DNA from: an uncultured Pelagibacteraceae bacterium
Lineage (GTDB): Bacteria > Pseudomonadota > Alphaproteobacteria > Pelagibacterales > Pelagibacteraceae
Assembly (NCBI GenBank): GCA_902519375.1
Contig: CABYJS010000004.1
Span: forward strand, 1-51,154
Reading direction: 5' to 3'
DNA: 51,154 nucleotides
The notes below the pieces were generated by a model. That model was not told where the DNA came from and searched no databases. It saw only the letters and a program-made list of their open reading frames with translations. The translations under genes and the position numbers were made by a program. Every line of letters begins with the position of its first letter. Position 1 is the stretch's first letter. This document shows positions 8,862 through 17,669 of this stretch, one piece after another.

Positions 8862-9656
8862 TCACTTTAGAACGGTAAAAATAGAATTATTATCTAAATC
8901 TTTCAATAGTGATTCACCAATTAAAAAAGTTTTAATAGAAGTCTTTTTAGATAATTCTAAAAGTTCATCTTTTGTTTTAATTCCACTCTCAGAAATTAAT
9001 GGTCCTTGATGATTAACCAAAACATCATGAATATCAAAAGTTGTATTAATGTCAGTTTTCAAAGTTTTTAAATTTCTATTATTTATCCCAATCAAAGCAT
9101 CTTTAAATTTAAGAGATTGCTTAGCTTCTTCAACAGTGTGAACCTCGACTATAACAGACATATTTAATCTGAGCGCCTCTTCATACAAATCATTTGCGAC
9201 ACTCTCACTAACACCCGCTAAGATAATTAATATTGCATCAGCTCCGTAACTTTTAGCTAAAGGTATCTGAAACTTATCTACAAAAAAATCCTTACAAAGA
9301 ATTGGTAAATTAACTTCTTTTTTAATCTTACTAATATGAATTAGGTTTCCTAAAAAAAAATCTTCTTCAGTTAATACTGATAAACAAGTAGATTTATTAT
9401 CATTATATATATTAGCAATTTTAACAGGATCATAATCTTTGATAATTACACCTGCCGAAGGACTAGCTTTTTTAATTTCAGCTATAATTGAAAATTTATT
9501 TGCTTTAATATTAGTTTCAATTTTTTCTTTAAAATTGATAAATAATTTATTCTTTCCTATTAACTCATTTAATGAGTCTAGTGAAATAGTTTTTTTCAAA
9601 CTTTTAATTTTTTCATTTTTCTTTTGGATAATTTTTGCAAGAATATTTTCAGGCAT
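8862..9656 (-). CDS. trpC: Indole-3-glycerol phosphate synthase
   Basis: TrpC closes the indole ring in tryptophan synthesis (CdRP to indole-3-glycerol phosphate). The TIM-barrel signatures are present: IIAEIKKASPSAG near residue 58, LCKDFFVDKFQI with the catalytic Lys, IGINNRNLKT, and LISESGI near residue 220. At 264 residues it is a stand-alone TrpC, not fused to TrpF. It overlaps trpD by 8 bases and is the last gene of the trp run. In many alphaproteobacteria moaC and moeA follow; here lexA follows directly. Confidence 0.97.
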   Translation of the reverse strand: MPENILAKIIQKKNEKIKSLKKTISLDSLNELIGKNKLFINFKEKIETNIKANKFSIIAEIKKASPSAGVIIKDYDPVKIANIYNDNKSTCLSVLTEEDFFLGNLIHISKIKKEVNLPILCKDFFVDKFQIPLAKSYGADAILIILAGVSESVANDLYEEALRLNMSVIVEVHTVEEAKQSLKFKDALIGINNRNLKTLKTDINTTFDIHDVLVNHQGPLISESGIKTKDELLELSKKTSIKTFLIGESLLKDLDNNSIFTVLK

Positions 9657-10641
9657 TCTGAATTTTTTCTAAATGTTTAATAACTTTTTTTGATAAAATA
9701 TGATCTCTAGCATCATTATATGCATCAGCAAAATTTTTATGAGTTTCATTTACAATTAGACCTGCAGCAGAATTCAAACATACAGCTTTGGAAAAATCAT
9801 TATCTTCACCTTTAAAAATATTGATCATTTTATCTGCATTAAATTTTGCATCATCGCCAACTAAATTTTCAAAATTATCTGCATTTACATTTAATTCTTT
9901 TGGATCTAAAATAATTTCTGAGATTTTATTATCTTTAAGCTGAATAACGTTTGTTTTAGCATAGGGTGAAATTTCATCTAAACCATCTTCACTATTTACA
10001 ATCCATGCAAATTTAATATTTAAATTATTTAAAGCATTTGCAAATATCTTTAAAAGTTTTTTATCAAAGACACCAACTACTTGTCTCTTTACTAGAGCAG
10101 GGCTACTTAATGGTCCAATCATATTAAATATAGTTCTTTTCCCAATTTTTTTTCTTGTTGGGCCTACAAACCTCATTGCACTATGATAATTAGGTGCAAA
10201 CATGAAACCAAAATTATTTATATTAATTTGACCTTCAATATCATTGGGTTCTAGATTTATTTTGATATTTAAAGCTTCCAAAACATCCCCAGATCCACAT
10301 TTAGAAGAAACTGCTTTATTCCCGTGTTTTGCTACTTTCACACCCATACTTGCAAGTAATAATGCAGATGCTGTAGAGATATTAAGTGTATTCATGCCAT
10401 CTCCACCAGTTCCACATGTATCAACGCAATTATCCACATTTACTCTTTTTGACTTATTCCTTAATACATAAACACCTCCAGCTATTTCATCAGATGCCTC
10501 TCCCTTGGCAGATAGTAATGTTAAAAAGTCAAATATTTCTTGATCATTTGCTTTACCTTCCATTAATATTTCAAATGCTGCTTTGCTTTCATCAAAGGTA
10601 AGGTTTTGTTTTTCCTTAATTTTAGCTATGAATTGTTTCAT
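9649..10641 (-). CDS. trpD: Anthranilate phosphoribosyltransferase
   Basis: TrpD transfers phosphoribose from PRPP to anthranilate, the second step of the tryptophan branch. It shows the PRPP-binding glycine-rich motif CGTGGDGMNTLNIST (near residue 80), KHGNKAVSSKCGSGDVLE, and the RTIFNMIGPLSSPA segment. The length of 330 is standard. Its start overlaps the trpG stop by one base and its end overlaps trpC by 8 bases, so the set is tightly coupled. Confidence 0.97.
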   Translation of the reverse strand: MKQFIAKIKEKQNLTFDESKAAFEILMEGKANDQEIFDFLTLLSAKGEASDEIAGGVYVLRNKSKRVNVDNCVDTCGTGGDGMNTLNISTASALLLASMGVKVAKHGNKAVSSKCGSGDVLEALNIKINLEPNDIEGQININNFGFMFAPNYHSAMRFVGPTRKKIGKRTIFNMIGPLSSPALVKRQVVGVFDKKLLKIFANALNNLNIKFAWIVNSEDGLDEISPYAKTNVIQLKDNKISEIILDPKELNVNADNFENLVGDDAKFNADKMINIFKGEDNDFSKAVCLNSAAGLIVNETHKNFADAYNDARDHILSKKVIKHLEKIQNA

Positions 10642-11213
10642 TAACTCTTAAATTTAATAAAGTTTTTTAAAATTTTTAATCCTAAATTAGTTTTAATACT
10701 TTCAGGGTGAAATTGCACCCCGTGGATGTTATATTCCTTATGCATTACTCCCATTATTAAACCATCTTTAGTTTCCGCAGTAACCTCTAAATCTTTAGAA
10801 AGAGTTTTTTTATCAATTATTAAGCTATGATATCTTGTAGCCTCAAAATTTATAGGAAGATTTTTTAAAATTCCTTTTTTTTTTGAAATAATTGTACTAG
10901 TTTTTCCATGTATTAATCTTTTTGCTTGAATTATTTTAGAACCAAAAACTTGGCCAATAATTTGATGACCTAAACAAACACCCAATATAGGTATTTTTTT
11001 GTAAAGAGAATTCACTATCTTAATACAGTTACCAGATTGATTAGGGTTACCAGGTCCAGGTGAGATTACAATCTTATCATATTTTTTCCTAATAATTTCT
11101 TTATGAGAAATTTTATCATTTCTAACCACATCTACATTCGTTTTTAATGATGATAGATAATGAAATAAATTGAACGTAAAACTATCATAGTTATCTATTA
11201 ATATTATTTTCAT
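10641..11213 (-). CDS. trpG: Anthranilate synthase glutamine amidotransferase subunit (TrpG/PabA)
   Basis: This class I glutaminase supplies ammonia to TrpE. The oxyanion segment SPGPGNP, nucleophile Cys80 in GVCLGHQ, and the His/Glu of GVQFHPES complete the catalytic triad. At 190 residues it is not fused to TrpE or TrpD. It sits between trpE and trpD with one-base overlaps on both sides. Such proteins often also serve PabB in folate synthesis; whether that holds here cannot be seen from the window. Confidence 0.95.
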   Translation of the reverse strand: MKIILIDNYDSFTFNLFHYLSSLKTNVDVVRNDKISHKEIIRKKYDKIVISPGPGNPNQSGNCIKIVNSLYKKIPILGVCLGHQIIGQVFGSKIIQAKRLIHGKTSTIISKKKGILKNLPINFEATRYHSLIIDKKTLSKDLEVTAETKDGLIMGVMHKEYNIHGVQFHPESIKTNLGLKILKNFIKFKS

Positions 11214-12673
11214 TATTTTAAAGCATTTATTAAAGCTTTAGCTTTATTAACTGTTTCTTTGTATTCATTAATTGGTTTACTATCAGCTACAATTCCTGCT
11301 CCTGCTTGAACATAAAATTTTTTATCTTTAGCAACTGCAGTCCTCAATGCAATACATGTATCAAATTCACCATTAGCAGAAAAATATCCAATACCACCTG
11401 CATAAACTTTTCTTCTCACAGACTCTAATTCATCTATAATTTCCATAGCTCTTATTTTGGGGGCACCCGAAACTGTTCCTGCAGGAAATCCAGCCATAAG
11501 AGATTTAAACTTTGAAAATTTCTTATTATATTCACCTACGACGTTAGAAACAATATGCATTACGTGCGAATATCTTTCTACAATAAAACTTTCTGTAACT
11601 TTAATACTATTTATCTTAGAAACTTTTCCAGCATCATTTCTTCCTAAATCTAGAAGCATCAAATGTTCTGAAAGTTCTTTTTTATCGTTCATCAAATCTT
11701 TTTCGTAATAAATATCTTCTTTCTTATTTCTACCACGCGGTCTTGTACCTGCAATTGGTCTTATAGTAATCTTGTTATCCCTCAGTCTGACAAGTATTTC
11801 AGGACTTGCCCCAATAATTTGAAAATCATTGAAATTAAAGAAAAACATGAAAGGAGAGGGGTTGGTTATTCTTAATTTTTTGTAAATATCCAAAGGTTTT
11901 TTTGTTAAGTTTGTTTCAAAGCGCTGACTTAAGACAACTTGAAAAATATCTCCTAATTTAATGTATTCCTTGGCTTTATTAACCATAGCAAGAAATTTAT
12001 TTTTAGGAGTATTAGACTTAACATTGATATTTTTAAATTCCTTGTATTTTTTGTTATCCAGATTTTTAATTAAAGATTGAATTGATAGTTTAAAAAGTTC
12101 TGATTTTATGTCCTCAAATTTTTTTTGATAATTTAAAATTTTTTCATCATTAAAAATATTAATTATAAAATATATTTCCTTTTTTAAATTATCGTGAATT
12201 ATAACAGTTCGAGGTCTCATTAATCTTACATCAGGTAAGTTGAGATCATTTTTACAATTGTTAGGGATATTCTCTATATATCTAATAGCATCATATGAAA
12301 AATATCCAGATATTAAAGAGCAAATTTTAGGTAAATTTTTAGGTGTATCAAATTTAAATTCTTCAATAATCTTTTCTATTAAAAGATCTGGCCTACCTTT
12401 TAATTTAATTTTTTTGTTATTTCTAAATAAGTAAGATTTTTTATTATTGAATTCCCAAATTTTATCTGGGTTTTTACCGAAGATAGTATACCTACCTTTT
12501 ATTTTACCTTTTTCAACAGATTCAAATATAAAACTATTTTTTTCTACAAGAAAGTTATCAATTAAGTTTGTAATCTCATCGTCATTTTTAACCTTTTTTG
12601 ATGCATAGATGATTTGATTTTTTTTGTTTCTATGTCGAAACTTAAAATCTTTGAAGCTTCGATTTAGTATCAT
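11213..12673 (-). CDS. trpE: Anthranilate synthase component I
   Basis: TrpE converts chorismate and ammonia to anthranilate and is the feedback-controlled first step of tryptophan synthesis. The N-terminal region contains FIFESVEKG, corresponding to the Trp-binding LLES element. The C-terminal chorismate-binding domain has the conserved IAGTRPRG, LGRNDAGKVS, FPAGTVSGAPK and YAGGIGYFS motifs. The length of 486 is typical. The start overlaps the ppiD-like stop by 4 bases (ATGA). There is therefore no leader or attenuator of its own, and expression probably comes from the promoter upstream of the chaperone gene. Confidence 0.97.
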   Translation of the reverse strand: MILNRSFKDFKFRHRNKKNQIIYASKKVKNDDEITNLIDNFLVEKNSFIFESVEKGKIKGRYTIFGKNPDKIWEFNNKKSYLFRNNKKIKLKGRPDLLIEKIIEEFKFDTPKNLPKICSLISGYFSYDAIRYIENIPNNCKNDLNLPDVRLMRPRTVIIHDNLKKEIYFIINIFNDEKILNYQKKFEDIKSELFKLSIQSLIKNLDNKKYKEFKNINVKSNTPKNKFLAMVNKAKEYIKLGDIFQVVLSQRFETNLTKKPLDIYKKLRITNPSPFMFFFNFNDFQIIGASPEILVRLRDNKITIRPIAGTRPRGRNKKEDIYYEKDLMNDKKELSEHLMLLDLGRNDAGKVSKINSIKVTESFIVERYSHVMHIVSNVVGEYNKKFSKFKSLMAGFPAGTVSGAPKIRAMEIIDELESVRRKVYAGGIGYFSANGEFDTCIALRTAVAKDKKFYVQAGAGIVADSKPINEYKETVNKAKALINALK

Positions 12674-14088
12674 TTGAAGAAGTTCTTTACTCGTTCGATT
12701 GTTTTTTGATTTAGCACCACATTATATTTTTCATTGAGAAATAAATCATAGGATTTTAAAATACTATTTTTAGTATTAGTATTTTGTTTTGAAATATATT
12801 CTTCTAATTTTTCTTTGTTACTTCCAATTTTTTGATCAAGAATTTTTTTTATCTTAGCTAAATAAATATTATTTTTTTCATCGTTAATAAGTGTAAATGA
12901 ATTGAGTGGCAGTGAATATAAAAGTTCTACAGCATTTATTTCAAATTTATTATTATCTTTAATTGATTTTAATTGTAAATTTTCAATTTGATTCCCACCC
13001 ATTTTGATAAATTCATCATTTTTAAAAATTTTTTTATCAATCTTTTTTAATAATTGACTATTAAAATCGAACTTTTCTTTTTGATGAACTAGTTCCAAAA
13101 CCTCATTTTTTAATTCAGGATCATTTAAATCTGGTGTTCGCTCATCTGATTTATTAATTTTGTAAAGAATGTAATCATTTTGGTTTTCTATAATATCAAA
13201 TTCAATATTTCTTACTTCAAATATTTTTTTTTCAATGTCACTTTTATTATCAGAATATCTAAAATTTGTTTTGTTTATTGTTTTTATACCTGTGTTATTT
13301 AATATTTCTTCAAAGTCTAAGTTGTTAGAAATATCGATTTCTATTTGATCAATTTTATCAAAAAAAGTTTGATTAAATTCCTCAACTCCTATCAAATTTT
13401 TTGGGTTGATAATTGCATAATCAAAATCAATATATTCGACTTTTAAATTTTCCTTATTATCATCTACAAATTTTTGAATGTCTAAATCACTTATATTCTC
13501 TTTCTTTTTATAAAAATTTTGTAAATTGATAAATTCAATTTCTATTTTTTTATTTTCTTCCTCAAAAATTTTATTAACTAAAAATTCAGGCACAACTGAA
13601 CCGGCACCAATATAATCAAATAGATTTTTTTGCAGCTCACGTCCTTTCAACCTTAGCTCAAAAGCAGGTGCAGATTGATTATTTTCTAACAAAAATTTTT
13701 CATATTTAATTCTCTCAAAGAAACCATCTTCATTTAAAAAGTTTTTATTTGTTTTAATTTTTTTTAATAATGTATTTTCTGAAATAATTAGATCGAAATC
13801 TTTAACCTCTAAATCAAGTAAAGTAGTAGAGACTAGTGTTGATAATAATTCTTCAATAATATTCTTATCTAAATTTTCTCTAATTGTTTGTTGAGGTATA
13901 TTTGAGTTATTGATATGATCAATGAACTCTTGTGTTGAAATATTTATTTTGTTAATTTTTGCAATATTATTTGTATTACCACTACTAAACATACTTCCCA
14001 TTCCCCAGAAAACAAATGGAATAATCATTATAAAAACTAATAAACCAGCAAATTTGGTTTTTGCAAAATTTCTAAAACTACTAATCAT
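12670..14088 (-). CDS. PpiD/SurA_N-type membrane-anchored periplasmic folding factor
   Basis: The 472-residue protein has a short cytoplasmic N-terminus and one membrane helix (about residues 13-34, GLLVFIMIIPFVFWGM). A SurA_N-like helical region follows to about residue 175. This matches PpiD, the inner-membrane chaperone near the Sec translocon. PpiD homologues are usually about 600 residues with a parvulin-type isomerase domain. Here the middle is shorter and I see no clear parvulin signature, so isomerase activity is doubtful. It heads the trp run (4-base overlap with trpE) and is divergent from tpiA across 55 bases; the ppiD-trp adjacency is common in alphaproteobacteria. Confidence 0.85.
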   Translation of the reverse strand: MISSFRNFAKTKFAGLLVFIMIIPFVFWGMGSMFSSGNTNNIAKINKINISTQEFIDHINNSNIPQQTIRENLDKNIIEELLSTLVSTTLLDLEVKDFDLIISENTLLKKIKTNKNFLNEDGFFERIKYEKFLLENNQSAPAFELRLKGRELQKNLFDYIGAGSVVPEFLVNKIFEEENKKIEIEFINLQNFYKKKENISDLDIQKFVDDNKENLKVEYIDFDYAIINPKNLIGVEEFNQTFFDKIDQIEIDISNNLDFEEILNNTGIKTINKTNFRYSDNKSDIEKKIFEVRNIEFDIIENQNDYILYKINKSDERTPDLNDPELKNEVLELVHQKEKFDFNSQLLKKIDKKIFKNDEFIKMGGNQIENLQLKSIKDNNKFEINAVELLYSLPLNSFTLINDEKNNIYLAKIKKILDQKIGSNKEKLEEYISKQNTNTKNSILKSYDLFLNEKYNVVLNQKTIERVKNFFK

Positions 14089-14143
14089 ACTTTATAAATT
14101 TATTGATCTCTAAAAAGCAAACCTATAGATTAAATTATAGCAG

Positions 14144-14881
14144 ATGACAAACAAATATATGTATTTTATCGCTAATTGGAAAATGTTTGGTGGTTTAAAT
14201 TCTTTAAATTCACTAAATAGAGTTATTAATTTTTTTAATAAATTTAAAAAAAGCAAATTTGTAAAAATAATTTATTGCCCTCCAAATACTTTGCTAGAAT
14301 CAATGTCTAGAAAACTAAAAAAATCACGTATTGATGTTGGCGCCCAAAATTGTCATGAACAGGAAAATTATGGTGCTTTTACGGGTTCAATAAATCCTAT
14401 AATGCTCAAAAGTGTTGGAGCAAAATATGTTATCATTGGTCATTCTGAAAATAGAAAAATGGGTGAAACGGATAAACTAATTAATCTAAAAATTAAAAGT
14501 ACTTTAAAATCAAAACTAAAAGTAATTTTTTGCATTGGTGAAACATTAAAACAAAAAAGAAAAAGAATGACTAAAAAAATTTTAGATAGTCAAATCAAAT
14601 TAGGTTTGAAGAAGATCAAAAATAAAAAAGATATTTTAATCGCGTATGAACCTGTTTGGTCTATTGGAACGGGTTTAGTGCCAAAAAATAATGATTTACT
14701 AGAAACTGTTAAGTATATAAAAAAAAAAGTAAAAAATTACAAAGTTTTGTATGGGGGTTCTGTAAGTTCAAATAATGTTAATCAGTTAAAACTCGTTCAC
14801 AATATAGATGGTTTTTTGATAGGAGGAGCTTCTCAAAATTCAAAAAAATTCATTGATATAATTAAAAAAACATATAATTAA
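14144..14881 (+). CDS. tpiA: Triosephosphate isomerase
   Basis: TpiA interconverts dihydroxyacetone phosphate and glyceraldehyde 3-phosphate in glycolysis and gluconeogenesis. Active-site residues are visible: Asn11 and Lys13 in NWKMFG, His100 in IGHSENRK, and Glu169 in AYEPVWSIGTG. The phosphate-binding loop GGSVSS and the GGAS near the C-terminus are also visible. The usual HSERR reads HSENR here. At 245 residues it is full length. It starts the plus-strand run tpiA-secG-pyrG-kdsA-eno. Confidence 0.97.
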   Translation: MTNKYMYFIANWKMFGGLNSLNSLNRVINFFNKFKKSKFVKIIYCPPNTLLESMSRKLKKSRIDVGAQNCHEQENYGAFTGSINPIMLKSVGAKYVIIGHSENRKMGETDKLINLKIKSTLKSKLKVIFCIGETLKQKRKRMTKKILDSQIKLGLKKIKNKKDILIAYEPVWSIGTGLVPKNNDLLETVKYIKKKVKNYKVLYGGSVSSNNVNQLKLVHNIDGFLIGGASQNSKKFIDIIKKTYN

Positions 14882-14888
14882 CCCCGTA

Positions 14889-15191
14889 ATGGAAAATATT
14901 TTATTAATCTTAAACATTATATTTGCTATTATTCTTGTTCTACTTGTTTTAATGCAAAAATCTGAAGGTGGAGCTCTTGGTATTGGTGTTTCACAAGAAA
15001 ATTTTATGTTTTCTAGGGCAGCAGGAAATTTCATGACCAAAGCAACTGCATTCGTTGCAACTTTATTCATAATTTGTAGCCTAGGATTAACTATTATTTC
15101 AAGAGGAGAATTGACCCCAACTAGCTCAGTTTTAGATGCTGTTAAAGAAAAATCTGAGGATACACCGGCAATTCCCGAAAATAACAATTAA
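14889..15191 (+). CDS. secG: Preprotein translocase subunit SecG
   Basis: SecG is the small accessory subunit of the SecYEG channel in the inner membrane. The 100-residue protein has two membrane helices (about 3-20 and 53-71). They are joined by the family loop LMQKSEGGALGIG...NFMTKATA. It begins 7 bases after tpiA. The tpiA-secG-pyrG order is a widely conserved proteobacterial arrangement. Confidence 0.95.
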   Translation: MENILLILNIIFAIILVLLVLMQKSEGGALGIGVSQENFMFSRAAGNFMTKATAFVATLFIICSLGLTIISRGELTPTSSVLDAVKEKSEDTPAIPENNN

Positions 15192-15231
15192 CACTTTCCA
15201 ATTACTTTTTTATTCGCTATAAGATAATTCC

Positions 15232-16848
15232 ATGGCGCGATTTATTTTTGTCACGGGCGGCGTGGTTTCATCTTTAGGTAAAGGGCTCTCTTCGGCCTCA
15301 CTTGCTTATCTACTTCAGTCTAGAGGTTACAAAGTAAGACTTAGAAAATTAGATCCTTATTTGAATGTTGATCCAGGAACAATGAGTCCATTCCAACATG
15401 GAGAAGTTTTTGTAACAGATGACGGAGCCGAAACAGATCTTGATTTAGGACATTACGAGAGATTTTCAGGTGTATCTGCAAAAAAATCTGACAACATTAC
15501 AACAGGTAAGATTTATAATGATGTTCTTAAAAAAGAGCGAAAAGGAAAATATCTTGGAAAAACTGTACAGGTAATACCGCATATTACTGACCGGATAAAA
15601 GAATTTATTAAGAACGACTCTTCAAAAGAAGATTTCGTTATTTGTGAAATAGGTGGAATCGTTGGTGATATTGAAAGTCTACCATTTGTTGAAGCAATAA
15701 GACAATTTGCGAATGATATCGAAAAGAAAAATGCTTTGTTTATTCATTTAACTCTTGTTCCTTATTTAAAAGCTTCTGATGAAATTAAAACAAAACCGAC
15801 TCAACACTCAGTTAAAGAATTAAGAAGTATTGGTATTCAACCTGATATAATTATTTGTCGATCTGAAAGGTCAATACCTTTAGAACATCGTAAAAAGATT
15901 TCATTATTTTGTAATGTTGATATCAAGAATGTAATTGAAACAGTTGATGTCAAAACCATTTATGAGGCACCTATAAGTTTTTTTAAAGAAAAATTAGATG
16001 TTCAGGTTTTAAATTATTTTAAAATGAAATCTAAAAAACCAGTAAATTTGAACCCTTGGAAAAAAATTACTAAGATTATCTTTAAGACAAAAAAAGAAGT
16101 TAATATAGCAATTATTGGTAAATATGTTGAATTAAAAGATGCTTATAAATCGCTTGATGAAGCTCTTGCTCATGGTGGTATTGAAAATAAGATTAAAGTA
16201 AACTTGATTAGAATTGACTCTGACAAGCTTAGGGTTTCAGAAATTAAATCTAAATTGAGAAATATATCTGGAATTTTAATTCCTGGTGGTTTTGGCAAAA
16301 GAGGTACCGATGGAAAAATTGAAGCGATTAGATATGCAAGAATCAATAAGATACCATTTCTTGGAATATGTTATGGGATGCAAATGGCTATAATTGAATT
16401 TGCAAGAAATAAATTAAATATAAAGAAAGCAACTTCAAGTGAATTTGATAAAAATGGGGTACATGTTATTGGTTTGATTAATGAATGGAAAAAAGATGGA
16501 AAAACTATTAAAGGGACTGATAAAGATTTAGGTGGCACAATGAGACTAGGATCTTATGATGCAAAATTAAAAGATAATTCTTTGATTAGAAAAATTTATG
16601 GAAAGAATCTTATTAAAGAAAGACATCGTCATAGATATGAAGTTAATATAAACTATAAAGAAAAGTTTGAGAAAAACGGTATGTCTTTTTCAGGTTTATC
16701 TCCAGACGGCTCTTTACCTGAGATAATTGAGCTTAAAAATCACCCATGGTTTGTTGGGGTTCAGTTTCATCCAGAATTTAAATCTAGACCTTTGGCTCCA
16801 CATCCTTTATTCTCATCATTTATCAGGGCATCAAAAAATCATAAATGA
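15232..16848 (+). CDS. pyrG: CTP synthase
   Basis: PyrG aminates UTP to CTP with glutamine-derived ammonia. The N-terminal synthetase domain (1 to about 265) opens with FVTGGVVSSLGKG. The C-terminal class I glutaminase has the nucleophile Cys380 in LGICYGMQ and the His/Glu pair in GVQFHPEFKSRP. At 538 residues it is full length. The start ATGGCGCGA follows a 40-base gap after secG. The 3' end overlaps kdsA by 4 bases (ATGA). Confidence 0.98.
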   Translation: MARFIFVTGGVVSSLGKGLSSASLAYLLQSRGYKVRLRKLDPYLNVDPGTMSPFQHGEVFVTDDGAETDLDLGHYERFSGVSAKKSDNITTGKIYNDVLKKERKGKYLGKTVQVIPHITDRIKEFIKNDSSKEDFVICEIGGIVGDIESLPFVEAIRQFANDIEKKNALFIHLTLVPYLKASDEIKTKPTQHSVKELRSIGIQPDIIICRSERSIPLEHRKKISLFCNVDIKNVIETVDVKTIYEAPISFFKEKLDVQVLNYFKMKSKKPVNLNPWKKITKIIFKTKKEVNIAIIGKYVELKDAYKSLDEALAHGGIENKIKVNLIRIDSDKLRVSEIKSKLRNISGILIPGGFGKRGTDGKIEAIRYARINKIPFLGICYGMQMAIIEFARNKLNIKKATSSEFDKNGVHVIGLINEWKKDGKTIKGTDKDLGGTMRLGSYDAKLKDNSLIRKIYGKNLIKERHRHRYEVNINYKEKFEKNGMSFSGLSPDGSLPEIIELKNHPWFVGVQFHPEFKSRPLAPHPLFSSFIRASKNHK

Positions 16849-17669
16849 GTAGTATTAAAGTTAATTGTGGAAAAATAGAGATTTCAAATAATAAAAAGAT
16901 TTGCATTATATCTGGTCCTTGCCAATTAGAATCTGAGCAACATGCAATGGATATGGCTGGAAAAATTCAGGAAATTACGAAGAAATTTAACTTAGGTTTC
17001 ATTTATAAAACCTCTTTTGACAAAGCCAACAGAACAAGTCTTAAAGGTAAAAGAGGAGCTGGCCTAGAAGCATCACTTCCTATTTTTGATAAAATTAAGA
17101 AAGAACTTAAAATACCAATCTTAACAGACATACATAACATAGAACAATGTGATATTGTGAGTGAACACGTAGATGTACTTCAAATACCAGCATTTCTTTG
17201 TAGACAAACTGATCTATTAATTGCTGCTGCTAAAACTAATAAAATTATAAATGTTAAAAAAGGTCAATTTTTAGCTCCATGGGATATGGTGAATGTTACT
17301 AAAAAAATTTCAGACTCAGGCAATAACAATATATTAGTAACTGAGAGGGGTGCAAGTTTTGGTTATAACACACTTGTTTCTGATATGAGATCATTACCTA
17401 TCATGGCAAAAAATGGATATCCTGTAATTTTTGATGCTACTCATTCAGTTCAACAACCTGGAGGACTCGGTGAAAAAAGTGGAGGTCAAAGAGAATTTGT
17501 TGAATATTTATCTAGAGCAGCAGTTGCAGTGGGTGTTGCTGGTGTTTTTATTGAAACACATCAGGACCCAGACAATGCCCCATCAGATGGTCCAAATATG
17601 CTTCCATTAAATAAGTTAGAGGATTTACTTAAACAACTAACAGAAATTGATAATTTAATTAAGAATTAG
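16845..17669 (+). CDS. kdsA: 3-deoxy-8-phosphooctulonate synthase (KDO-8-P synthase)
   Basis: KdsA condenses phosphoenolpyruvate with arabinose 5-phosphate to make the KDO precursor of the LPS inner core. Typical segments are CIISGPCQLES, FDKANRTSLKGKRG, PVIFDATHSVQQPGG and GVFIETHQDPDNAPSDGPNM. The length of 274 is normal. Together with the lpx genes at the start of the window it shows that the cell makes KDO-lipid A. It overlaps pyrG by 4 bases, and its stop overlaps the GTG start of eno. Confidence 0.97.
   Translation: MSSIKVNCGKIEISNNKKICIISGPCQLESEQHAMDMAGKIQEITKKFNLGFIYKTSFDKANRTSLKGKRGAGLEASLPIFDKIKKELKIPILTDIHNIEQCDIVSEHVDVLQIPAFLCRQTDLLIAAAKTNKIINVKKGQFLAPWDMVNVTKKISDSGNNNILVTERGASFGYNTLVSDMRSLPIMAKNGYPVIFDATHSVQQPGGLGEKSGGQREFVEYLSRAAVAVGVAGVFIETHQDPDNAPSDGPNMLPLNKLEDLLKQLTEIDNLIKN

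Noticed and set aside
14126..14143. CTATA...TATAG inverted repeat between the ppiD-like gene and tpiA
   Set aside because: The arms are only five AT-rich bases with an eight-base spacer, easily expected by chance in this sequence.
14840..15187. 115-codon minus-strand ORF over secG
   Set aside because: It is antisense to secG, whose motifs are clear, and shows no recognisable protein features.
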